A stretch of 64,000 bases of DNA from Pararge aegeria (lineage: Eukaryota > Arthropoda > Insecta > Lepidoptera > Nymphalidae): assembly GCF_905163445.1 (NCBI RefSeq), contig NC_053200.1, forward strand, positions 9,672,001 to 9,736,000. Direction: 5' to 3'. Below are positions 35,034 through 45,494 of the stretch, piece by piece (position 1 is the first letter of the stretch; the number at the start of each line of letters is the position of its first letter). The notes under the pieces were generated by a model. The model did not search any database. It saw only the letters and a list, made by a program, of their open reading frames with translations, and was not told the origin of the DNA. The position numbers and the translations under genes were made by a program.

Positions 35034-38000
35034 GTCAGTGAACTTTAAACGGAGTAACAACACGGTTTGCGTAATATAACATACCGCGCCGTATCTATTT
35101 ACTGCATACACCATAAGTAGATAGAACAGAAATTTACAATTTAAAGTCAGTTTTAACAGCCATCAAATGTAAATGTTTGATATGAACCAATGTTTAAACT
35201 TATACGGATATGTTTCTATCAAGAACTTGTTTTCGTAAAGACAATAACAAAAGATGCTCATTTCCATAATGATTCCATTGTGAGTGACGATCGCTTTGTG
35301 TTAATTCAAAGCTAGTCATTTCATTTAGGTTTAAAGACATTTATTCTCAAAAGAAACAACTAAATTTAATGAGAAATTAAAATTAACATAAAGAAGTGGT
35401 AATAAAATATCTTGTTAGTGTGATACAATACATTTGTAAATTAAATACCACTATTATTCCGTGGTTCCATGGAGTTGATTGATGGCATAATTTGACATTA
35501 TTTCATAGGAATTACTTAATTCTAGATATACACAAATCATCCAAAGAAATAATTAAGCAAACGCTACACCATATTATTTCGACGGTTCGAGTCCAGACCA
35601 GGTCAATCTTCACAATTTTAATTTCAGCGTCAAGTGCCGATGGACTTAGGTCAACTAAAATTTTTAATCCTTAGATTCCTGTCGACCCTCACATCTCAGC
35701 AAATGCCTCTGGCAGCCCGTGGACTGGCAGTCTCCAAAGACCAGTCCCGGGAGTTTATGGCTTGCTTTCCGGACATCGTGAGGGACCTGACTGAAACTGG
35801 CAAGCATATTGACGTGCCCGAAGCCAGCAAATGGTTGGCCAAGGTACGTTCTATGTTGTTTTTGTCAGTGGTTAGACAGAATGATATAGAACCTCTTAAG
35901 TTAAAGCGTTACCATGAAGCAGTGTGATAAATAGTACATTTTATGGTTTTAAAGTCGTAGCCAGAAAATAATTGGGATTGAGGGGTGTGGGATTTAAATT
36001 GTCAAAAATCTTCAATAAACTCTACTCTTTCATTCCCCTGGTTACGACTTTATTGGATGCAAATTAGACTTTGATAACATGGTAAAAACGTGGTCAGCCA
36101 TTAAAAAGTTAATAACGATTTATTTATGTGATGCATTAAAATATCCATTAGCGTCTGGTTTGGAGCACCAGTTTTTTCTTGGACACATAGGTACCTACCT
36201 AATGAATTTTGTTTGGCTACATGTGCGTTTATTAACCGGTACCAAGACAAAAAATTATTTTGCCGAAATTAATACCTGTTTTCTAAATTAATTAGTTTTT
36301 TAGTCAAGTTAACAGTGTGATATTATTTACATGGCTCAAAATTTCTTTCCATCGCTTCTCTAACTTCTAACTGCTGACTGAGTTTAATTGACTGTTGGTT
36401 CATAACGTGTTGCGAAAACAGGTCTTAATGGCTAAGTTATTTATAGGATGGCCTTACCCACACCAATATGAGATCAGTCTTCATAAATTTAACATTAAGA
36501 AGGTACCTACCTACGTACCTACCTATTAACTTAAATAACTGCAAACAAGATAGATATTAAGAAATAAGTTAGAGATTTTAAACTACTAACACTAGTAGGT
36601 ACAACCCAAAAAAAAATATTCGTAAATGGAAAATAACACTGAGCACACATTATTGAATTTTGTACATTCGATGTACAAAATTCAATAATCCCGAAGGTCT
36701 AATATTAATACCATCAGATCAGGTAAGTAGATTTCTAAAGAAGGGATTTAATCTTAAGAATATATTGTAAAGTTTTTTATGGCCTAGGTAGGTAAGTAAT
36801 ATTACCTTCCACGGCCATTATTATTGTTACCTGCTTTTTCGGTAGTTACCTACCATTTCAAAACAACAACTGAGATTTCAATAACGGATGTTGAAATTCA
36901 TTTAAAAACTACTGTGTTAAGTAACCCTTAAAGAGAACTTTGATATTGGTTAACGTTTTCTAGATTACTGTTCTACCTGTTACGAGTAGCCTTGTCGCTT
37001 GAAAATAAATTGCCCTCTTTCATAATCTAGTTGTTGACTTGAGTTAGATTACTTTAAACGCAAATTAGGTTGATATCATATTTGTTTTTGTTATTATTCT
37101 TACAAAATATTGGTTTAATGCGTACCTACCTAAATGAAAACACATTAAATTTTTGCCAATATAAAGTTATACATTGTAAACACGTCGCAATTTCATATTA
37201 AGTCGGATATTCCTTTGAGGTAGGAAGATAAATTAATGCAATTGCTTAACATTACTACTAAACCGAAACAAAGCTTATCTTCTTTCTAAAACTAGATTAT
37301 ATGGTCCAGACCACCCATATACCCCATTTCATCATCATAGATATTCCGATACAAATTTAATGATTTAAATATTTGCAATTAATAGTTTTTTTTTCGCATT
37401 TTATTTTAGGTATTTGAATATATTTTAGAATAAGCCGTTCCTTTCTAACTAGCCGTATTTCTGAGTTTTAGCGAGACTAACAAACATCAACTCATTTTTA
37501 TATTCATAGATTATCGATGAAAATAATCTTAGTTACTGACAATCCTAAATAGGCCAACATCTTCTTTAATCATTAAAATGCAATACCAGTTCTTCTAAAA
37601 TATCTTAACTAGGTATACCTATCTGTTTTGTAATTAGGATTTTATATTTTACAATAAATAGGGTAATTTTCCCCCTTTCTCCCCGATATTTTTCTGCCTA
37701 TGGTCATGTTTCTGAAAATACAAAACTGTTATCTGGGTTTACAAAAGTTTATTTTACAAGATTTTCGTTAAGTTGACTTAAGTTATTACTTAAGTCAACT
37801 TAACGAATATTCAACATAACAAACATAACCATTAATAATAATAAATCTACCATTGTTACAGTTGTTGCAGTACAATGTGCCTAATGGAAAGAAAAATCGT
37901 GGACTAGCAACCGTTCTTGCGTATAAAATGTTGGAGAATCAACAAAATTTGACACCAGAAAACATCCACCTAGCGAACATAATGGGATGGTGCACGGAAA

Positions 38001-41000
38001 TGGTAAGAATAGTTTGTTCATTTTATATTCATTTGTATATTAGTATCAGCCCATGTAAAATCACATAAAATACTATCCAAATCTAAATAAAATTAAATAA
38101 GAAACACAATATACCTACTTATACCAACCTATATAAATACATAACAAAAAATACATTTGTTTTAAAAGTAAGCTAGTGCATTCTAAAGTCAACATCCGAG
38201 GATGCTCCGGTGTCTGAGCGAAACATCAAACAAACGAAAATCTTAGGGTGTAGGGAATTTTATTTATGTAAACTCTGTATTTGTACACCACTACACAGTT
38301 AGGAAAATAAACGACGAATAGAATAGTGAGAAACACAAAGTCTGGAGTAGAATATAAAATAATTTGAGAAAATTATAAATTGCTAAGTGCAGATTTAGCT
38401 AGTTACTTTTTATTTATTTGGTATCTGTGACCCATCACTACACACTACACTATAACATAAATAGAATAATTAAAAACTAAACTAAATAAAAAAAACTTAC
38501 ATTAAATATTAATATGCAATATAAAAAAAAAGTTACAAATTAAAATTTCTGCGTCCAGGCAGCCCTACGTGGAGTTTAATATACAACTTGTAAATTAAAC
38601 TTTATGTTAATTGCCAACTGATTTAGTTAATTTACGCCAATTTTGTTCACAAGTTATTGAGTCATTTTGCTTTTAGACGTATGCGTAGTATTAAAAAAGC
38701 ATCTGCGTTACCTGATTCTTAAAAACTGGGAACCTTTCAAACCATGGTGAAGCCGATGGCGGGTCCCATGGCCTACGTCTTAACTTTTCTATCAACTCAA
38801 AATTATGGTCAAGCGCGAGCCTAAGGATCTTAATTTTAAAAAATGATGTCATCTGATTAGTGCAGAGACGAGTAGTACGAAGGTTACGTACCTTCTTACT
38901 ACGGGTACTCGAAATTACTAGGTGCCCTGCCATTCCACTCGTGAGTATAATATTGTTGTTATTGGTTGAAACAGCATAAAAATAGTTCCTGTATATTATA
39001 ACACATAGGTACCTTATAATATTCGAAAAATACTTACTTTCATAGTTTTACAATTTGCGCTTCTTAATTCAATTGATATCTATCTCATGATCAACACGTG
39101 AAAATTCGCAGCTACCTATGTACGTCATTCGCGAATACTTTATTGGCATGCTTTACTTAAGTCTCTCTACATGCAAAATATTATATTTGCTTATTATACA
39201 AATGTAAGCAGTCATCAAACACGATCCACTTGTTTTTACGAGGTAAATATCCTTGAGAAGCCTACCGGACGCTAAGTGTTTGTTTGAATTTATTATCATA
39301 CGGCATGCTTACATAATAATTATCAAGACGGCTGCACTAAATTAAAATTAAAGTGCCAAAGTATCGAAGTAAAAGAAAAATTTGTAAGGTACACATTAAG
39401 GTAGTAAGGTGTACATTAAAAGTGTCATCTACTTAAAAGGTATATTTGAAGAAATAAATAAATTGTTTAGTTAAAATACTTATAATTTAATTGTATTGTT
39501 GTTTATTGAAGCAAGACTTGAACGGATCGATACAAGTCGTTGCTTTAACCCTACTGACTTTCTGGCTTTCTCAGTTTTATATTCAGTAATTAGTTTCATG
39601 ACTTTAATTTCATCAACAATTTCACATTTTGATTTATGTTATCTCTTAAGTTATTTGTTTTTTCTTTCTTTATTTTTTTATACGCCTACTAGTTAGTCCT
39701 TGACTGCAATCTCACCTGGTAATAAGTGATGAATGTTTAATTTTAAACCCATACCTACACCTAATCAGATTTGCTTAGCGGCAAGTCTTTGATAGTGTCG
39801 GAACAAGCCACGTTGGAAACCTCGCAGCAGAAGAGAAAATTAAGGAATTATAAATTCTTAAATTGTCTCTACGGGGAATCGAACCCGGGAACTCGAAATT
39901 GAAACCACAGCGCTACGTGGAATTATTGATGATCTCATTATGTAAATCTTACTTATTTGCTATGCACTATGTGAACAGCTGCAAAGTTTTAGTTAATGTA
40001 GAAAGCAGGCATGCGATGATTCAGATGAGTTTTGCAAATGTTACTGTTTGAGTAATGTCAAGAAAATATTATTGAAATTTTAATATATTCAGAATTCGAA
40101 TGAATTAATTCGAGGCAAATAAGCCACTGTCTAGCACGACTCGTTAAAATTGGCAATGTGATGTTCGAAATCCCTGATTGGCTGACACATTTGGTCTTCC
40201 ATTGGCTACAATAGACTGTCGATGAAAATTTCAACCAATAACAACAAATGCGACAAAGCTCTGTATTACTGAGTCTACAATATCTATGCATACTTAGATA
40301 CTTAGATAGATACTACTTTATTGCACACAAATTCATAAACACCACATATACAGTTTATACCAACATTGGTATTACGATATGATGATAAGGTCTATGCTTC
40401 TCAATACAGTTGCGTTATTTCTTCACAGTTCCATACACACCAAATGCTATTAAGCGATATGATGGAGGGTGCTGAGGAGCGACGCGGAGTGCCCTGCTGG
40501 CACCGACAGCCCAACGTTGGACTGGGTGGTATCAACGACGGAGCTTTAATCCACTCAGCCATGTGTTCCACCTTGAAGCGTTATTTCTCAAACAAACCTT
40601 ACTACAAAAATGTGCTTGAGATGTTCAATGAGGTATGTACAATTGCGCTTTTTTTTTAAATGTCCACAATTTGAAATTACACAAGCAGGTAACAAGAAAG
40701 CACAGAGGAATAGCTTGCGGGTGGTTAAGACCTCAGATCCTCTCAAGCAAATTATAAATCATTTTTATAATAATTATTTTCGCCTAGTCTAATTGTACAT
40801 TCTCATTTCGCAGTAGTGTACAATTTATTGACCAACATGCATTCTCACCAAAAAGAACTCGCACTAAAAATAAATGAAATCTACAAAAAAATATATTAAA
40901 ATAAAACCGACTAACAAAATAGTTCAGCGCATAAAATAAGTATTTTTATCCTGAAATTTATCTACCCTAGGAAAAGGCGAGGCTTTTTATATTATTTCAT

Positions 41001-43756
41001 AATTTCATATTTCCTTGTGGCCGCCGGAAATCATCCATGTGTGAAAACGTTTAGTATTTTTACACTTCTAGTTATTTTTTTTTAAATATGTATTTTTTTG
41101 ACATTGACAATAATACTTTCCACGTGCTTGGAACAAATACATATATGATAGTAAGATATCCTCCCCCCGGACTTTTTTGTAAGTAATACCTAATGAGTAC
41201 TTTAATAATGTAATATCTACATACTTTTAGGTAAAGTAATTAATGTTGTAGGCAAAAATTTTCCAGTTTGGGTTACATTATTATCATTTTCCTAAGGATC
41301 TCCTAGTTTTTTTTTAAATTAATTATAAACTATGTTAAGTCGTTATAATTTAGCTTTCTTTTGGCTAAGAAATGGTTAAAATGGGTACAAACAAACAAAC
41401 GAACAAACAAAAAAATCTTTCTATTGTCTTTCTTATATTAGAATAAAATAGAATAGAAAATTTTATTGCAGCACAAAACAATGGGAAAACACAAGAGAAA
41501 CAGTAATAGTACTTAGTGCTTCGGTATTGTTGTAGATAAACAATCATAATTGTAATTGTCTCTTAATGCGCAAGTCTAAACTAAGGTATTCTATGTGACA
41601 AGCACATAAGTTACTGATTTATACAAAGATAATTTAACGCTATTGCTAAGAAGCTAATAGGTGTTGTAATAATAAACCAGATACTTATATCTAAACATCT
41701 GAGCATTCATGCAAACATCTGAGTTGTTCATACAACAAACCATACAATTTAAAACATACAGAACCCTCATTCACCTATTATCGCACGAATGCATTAAGTC
41801 CAAAAACAATGAAAACGCCCCGCGCACGTCTGACTTTACATGCGCGGAATGTTTTTAACTCACAATTTTTTTCTTATTGACATTGTTTAGTACTAGTTTA
41901 GATGATTTACTGAATATTTACTGACAACTGCTAAATGGAATGAGGTGACTAACCACCTGTTCGAGAAACAATACAAAAGTGGAGTGGTTTTTGATCTTCA
42001 ATATTAATCGTGTACACGGTTTCTGTATTATCGTAATTCTGTGCAACAAACACTATTATGAAATCTATAAAAGTAATATTCTATAGCGGATAAAAATATA
42101 TTCTTTGAATGATTAAGTAAAAATTACTCTCTGGAAATAAATTAAAATCTTTGGTTAAAATAAAGAATACTGTAAATTAAAGGATTACTGGTTTTTTAAA
42201 TTTTATTTAGCCAACTAAATATCACACAAAAAAAAGTGGAAACGGAATCCATCCACAAGCACTTTCCAAATTACATTCGTCGTCGTCAGACAAGAGAAAC
42301 GAGTCGAAGTCTAGAATAAGACATGATATTGACAGACAATAAATTTTTGTTACAGATGTTACTGAAATGTTCGATCGGCCATTACCTAGAGATGCAAATG
42401 TTGAAAACAGACAAGCCAGACCTTTCGCTGTTTACAATGGAGAAATACGAAGCAATAACGAAGTACAGGACGTCATATTACACGTTCCAAATGCCTGTTG
42501 GACTCGCCCTGCTGATGGCAGGAGTAGACGACCCAGAAACACACAGACAAGCTAAGACGATTCTATTGGAGATGGGAGAATTCTTCCAAATTCAAGTGAG
42601 TTGAATTCTAAATTTCCTGGCAATCATTTAACTTTCTCATGCCGTGTGTGTGGATTTAAACTTAAAACCAAACCTTCCAAGTTAGAACATTTCCAACTTT
42701 AACTGCATTGTAACTTATAAATTAAATTTTAAGTCAGATGAGATCTCAGAATAATGAGTGAGATCGCAGTCAACTGATGAACTGCCATCGAATACAAAGA
42801 AAACGAGTAGTTGTTATGAAATTCGTAATTAAAATACCGTACCTAATACCAAAATTTAATACCAACTCTTGTAGGTTTATACATTGATTAAATATACAAC
42901 TATCGTTTTAACTTATAAATATAAATTATAAACTTTGTAATATAAAGTATGATAAGTACCTAATGGACATGAAAAATCATAATCAAGACATAAAATGTTA
43001 TGTTTTCTAGTAACAACACCTTGATAATAACTGCGTAGCAATATATTATGTAAATAGTTCTATAAAAATTCAACTACGTAGAAGAATAAGTTTATCGATC
43101 TATTTTCCTCCTTGAATGAGAATTGCAATAACAATAATGAGGAAATCGTTGATACTTCATATGTTGATATGCTTAAACTTGAAAAAAACAATTATAATAT
43201 CTTATTAATTACGATAATAAAGTTATTTATTTATTTAGTACCAAATATTAAAATTAACACGAAAAATTACCGGACGTGCACAAGGAAAACTGATCTCTAA
43301 AGGGATTTCTTCCACAAGCCCTCGATTATGCTGTTCGTAAAACTAAGAACTTATACTCAACTAATAACTTTGATATAACGACTTGACAAAAAATTAAAGT
43401 TTTCATATTTTTAGGATGACTTCCTCGATTGTTTCGGAGATCCAGCAGTAATTGGTAAGAGCGGAACGGATATTCAAGACGGAAAATGCACATGGTTAGC
43501 AGTAGTTGCTCTACAGAGGGCGACTTTCGCACAACGTCAGCTAATGGAAGAACACTATGGAAGCTCAAAACCTGAGGATGTCCAGAAAATCAAGGACCTT
43601 TATGAAGAACTACAATTACCTCACACATACTCAGTATACGAAGAAGCAACTTATGATCTCCTTAGAACACAAATACAACAAGTCACGAGGGGGCTTCCAC
43701 ATGATTTATTCTTCAAAATCCTTGACAACATCTTTAGGCGAAGTGTAAACGAATAA
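34840..43756 (+). CDS. FPPS: Farnesyl diphosphate synthase paralog with altered first aspartate motif (429 aa)
   Basis: Exons 34840-35033, 35675-35843, 37862-38002, 40429-40632, 42356-42595 and 43415-43756 join in one frame of 429 codons, all with GT-AG introns. Family signs: GKKNRG (130-135, isopentenyl diphosphate binding), RRGVPCW and NVGLGGIND in exon 4, DDFLD (317-321, second aspartate motif) and GTDIQDGKCTW after it. Departures: the first aspartate motif, normally DDxxD, is SDMME at 177-181; the two positions four and five before it, normally aromatic in FPPS, are Gln and His; the GQxxD motif reads GHYLE (244-248); the KT pair contacting the allylic diphosphate is RT (274-275). The normal enzyme condenses IPP with DMAPP and GPP to C15 farnesyl diphosphate using Mg bound by both aspartate motifs. 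The frame is intact and keeps the downstream paralog's exon phases, so it is probably a working gene. Reduced FPPS activity, a changed product or a terpene-synthase-like role are all possible. Confidence 0.92.
35675..35843 (+). CDS. FPPS: FPPS paralog 1, exon 2
   Basis: The acceptor TTTTTAATCCTTAG is the one that fits the incoming phase and has a pyrimidine tract; the CAG at 35627 and the CAG at 35699 break the phase. Encodes SREFMACFPDIVRDL and PEASKWLAK, the N-terminal helices of the fold. Donor AAG|GTACGT, phase 0. Confidence 0.8.
36649..36689. repeat. Perfect hairpin, 19-nt arms, 3-nt loop
   Basis: ATTATTGAATTTTGTACAT, loop TCG, exact inverse. In FPPS1 intron 2. Confidence 0.95.
37764..37807. 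repeat. Perfect hairpin, 20-nt arms, 4-nt loop
   Basis: TTCGTTAAGTTGACTTAAGT, loop TATT, exact inverse. Ends 54 bp before FPPS1 exon 3, so it sits near the splice acceptor. Confidence 0.95.
37862..38002 (+). CDS. FPPS: FPPS paralog 1, exon 3
   Basis: Acceptor TTGTTACAG in phase 0. Reads LLQYNVPNGKKNRGL and ends GWCTEM. Holds the Gly-Lys and Arg of the IPP pocket. Length 141 nt equals exon 3 of the second gene. Confidence 0.93.
38185..38240 (+). mobile_element. Penelope-type hammerhead-like fragment in FPPS1 intron 3
   Basis: CCGAGGATGCTCCGGTGTCT then GAGCGAAACATC: stem GCTC/GAGC followed by GAAAC, the layout of the hammerhead ribozyme in Penelope elements, with one core change (CCGAGGA for CUGANGA). 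Confidence 0.45.
39681..39920 (-). repeat. SINE-B copy in FPPS1 intron 3
   Basis: GACTGCAATCTCACCTGGTA to GGGGAATCGAACCCGGGA; the A-box end is truncated. Confidence 0.7.
40429..40632 (+). CDS. FPPS: FPPS paralog 1, exon 4 (altered first aspartate motif)
   Basis: Acceptor TCTTCACAG. Reads FHTHQMLLSDMMEGAEERRG then PCWHRQPNVGLGGIND. The paralogous exon has DDIMD where this has SDMME. Donor GAG|GTATGT; 204 nt, phase 0. Confidence 0.93.
41780..42035 (+). repeat. MITE-like dispersed repeat, diverged copy in FPPS1 intron 4
   Basis: GAATGCATTAAGTCCAAAAA, GCGCGGAATGTTTTTAACTC and AAAGTGGAGTGGTTTTTGAT. Confidence 0.35.
42356..42595 (+). CDS. FPPS: FPPS paralog 1, exon 5
   Basis: Acceptor TTTGTTACAG. 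Encodes CSIGHYLEMQ, SLFTMEKYEAITKYRTSYY and PVGLALLMAG. The allylic-site Lys-Thr pair is Arg-Thr. Donor CAA|GTGAGT; 240 nt, phase 0. Confidence 0.93.
43415..43756 (+). CDS. FPPS: FPPS paralog 1, exon 6 (second aspartate motif, stop)
   Basis: Acceptor TTCATATTTTTAG directly precedes DDFLDCFGDPAVIGKSGTDI. Ends at TAA 43754-43756. The C-terminus is acidic/Asn rather than the Lys/Arg-rich tail usual in FPPS (ends RRSVNE). Confidence 0.93.
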   Translation, partial: DDFLDCFGDPAVIGKSGTDIQDGKCTWLAVVALQRATFAQRQLMEEHYGSSKPEDVQKIKDLYEELQLPHTYSVYEEATYDLLRTQIQQVTRGLPHDLFFKILDNIFRRSVNE

Positions 43757-43776
43757 TTGTAATTATTAAGTATATG

Positions 43777-43782
43777 AATAAA
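43777..43782 (+). terminator. Polyadenylation signal of FPPS paralog 1
   Basis: AATAAA 21 nt after the stop codon. A second copy (GAAATAAAG) lies near 44137 and could give a longer 3' UTR. Confidence 0.5.
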
Positions 43783-44654
43783 ATTAAGTGATATTACTAA
43801 ACATAGGTCTGAAAATGTATGAATGTAAGTAAGGTTCTAATTCTGGTTTCTGTGTACTTTTATTTGATGTGGTTTGTATTATTAAGCCTGGAATCGTCAT
43901 TTATGATTAGTGAAACTGTTAAAAAATAGACCAATAAGGTTTTGTATGTTTGGCCTTTTATATTATAAGGTATGTGGTAGAACCAATAAATTTAACGATA
44001 CATTATGAATTTGCGAGTTATAGTAGTTAATACTACGAAAATTACCGGGGAAACAGACAAAGGAGTTCGCTTCAAGAAATTGCTTGTGACAATGTAGCGG
44101 AGTCTTAGAATTATGTATATTCGTATTCGTATCTATGAAATAAAGTTTTGAAAAGTAAAAAGTGAGATGTTTGGGATAATTTAAAAATATATTGATATTA
44201 ATAACTAAGCACTTGTCTATTAACCATTCATTATAATGGAGAAAACAATAAACTTTATGAAAAACAAAACTTTTATAGATGAGCACCATATTATTTATAA
44301 GAAAAAAAACGTAAATTTCTTAGATATAATAAATATTTGTAATACAGCTGCTGCTGCGTTATGTTAAGAAGTGTGAAGATGATTAAAATGATAAAAAATA
44401 AAAATAAATAAACAAATGTGATATATTCGTCTATCTTATTTTTCTTGCCCTTACTCCCCCATAATTTTTTTTATAATTTACTTAACATTCTTTACTAATA
44501 TTATAAATTCAGTTGTTTTTTCTGGTCTGGTCCTTCGCGCAGCAACGTATTATTGACGTGGTTATTCACATAAGACAGTTTATAGGCTCGAAAAAGATTT
44601 ATTCTACTTATACCTAATCCGGGACATAATGACTGGAGGGCAGTCTTAAAAAGT

Positions 44655-44790
44655 GAGATTATATTATACTGGGCACACTCATCCTACCAACCCATTACCG
44701 GCCCACTACTGGGCACGCTTATAGGTCCATAGTCCACAACGCTAGCACAGTGCGGATTGGTGGACATGTACGTACACTCATACTGCTTAA
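44655..44790 (-). repeat. SINE-C 3' fragment between the two FPPS genes
   Basis: CCGGCCCACTACTGGGCACG and GCACAGTGCGGATTGGTGG are the inverse of the family's 3' half. Confidence 0.55.
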
Positions 44791-45079
44791 ATTAGACTTG
44801 GCAAGTGCCTGAGTTTGGCTATGTTACAAACATTGTATGAACACATTCACGTCACAAAACAACTGACACTTGTTATTCCATCGAAATACAACGATAATTA
44901 AATACCATTTTACCGTAGCAAATTAGGTTGGATAGATATTAAGTTATAATAATTAGTTGCGAAAAATTGGTTATTTTCATAAAATATAATCGTAAAATTT
45001 TTTACATCTCTTCATAGTGTCCTCTTTATTTTCGTCTATTGTAGTGTCACTAGTATCATAGTGTCAACGTCAATAGCAA

Positions 45080-45130
45080 AAATGTCAAAATCTATTTGAC
45101 ATTTATGGAGAAGAGATTAATTTGACATTT
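45080..45130. promoter_or_regulatory. Three TTTGACATTT motifs upstream of FPPS paralog 2
   Basis: AAATGTCAAA at 45080-45089 is the exact inverse of TTTGACATTT at 45095-45104, and a third copy sits at 45121-45130, about 300 bp before the ATG. A clustered identical 10-mer suggests a binding site; the factor is unknown. Confidence 0.3.
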
Positions 45131-45426
45131 TATTTGTCTTGAAAGTTGATGGTAGCTGCCGCACGTATTTTTGGCATCTCTATTTGTTAATGTGTCGAGT
45201 ACTAAATTGTTAGTGCGATAAATTGTAAACAATAAATACGTAGAAGCAGTTAAACTAGGATATTGTAAACACAACGCGCGTGTCGTTAAAATAAAATTGA
45301 AATTTTTAATGTTTTAAACTTAACATAAGTGCACTTCATTCAAAAGTGGAACTGATAGTTTGGTAAACTAAATTTACATAGATTCAACAGGAGAAAGTTG
45401 TTGGCGCGTAGCCTGAATCAAGCAGA

Positions 45427-45494
45427 ATGAACTCAAATATCGCAATGCTTAGATTATTCAAAAGATTTGGAGGTTTACGTTTAAAAACGCTCAG
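45427..45494 (+). CDS. FPPS: FPPS paralog 2, exon 1 (basic leader)
   Basis: ATG then NSNIAMLRLFKRFGGLRLK: no acidic residue, several Arg/Lys and hydrophobics, a likely amphipathic mitochondrial presequence. Ends with a near-perfect donor CAG|GTAAGT in phase 2, the same phase as exon 1 of the upstream paralog. Confidence 0.75.

Larger units (their letters stand above)
43783..45426. other. Spacer between the two FPPS genes
   Basis: 1.6 kb with the FPPS1 3' flank, a SINE-C fragment and the FPPS2 upstream region. No other gene is seen, so the paralogs are directly adjacent and in the same direction. Confidence 0.6.

Noticed and set aside
40429..40632. Pseudogene explanation for FPPS paralog 1
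   Set aside because: All six exons are open, splice sites are intact and phases are kept, so loss of function by decay is not supported, although loss of catalysis remains possible.
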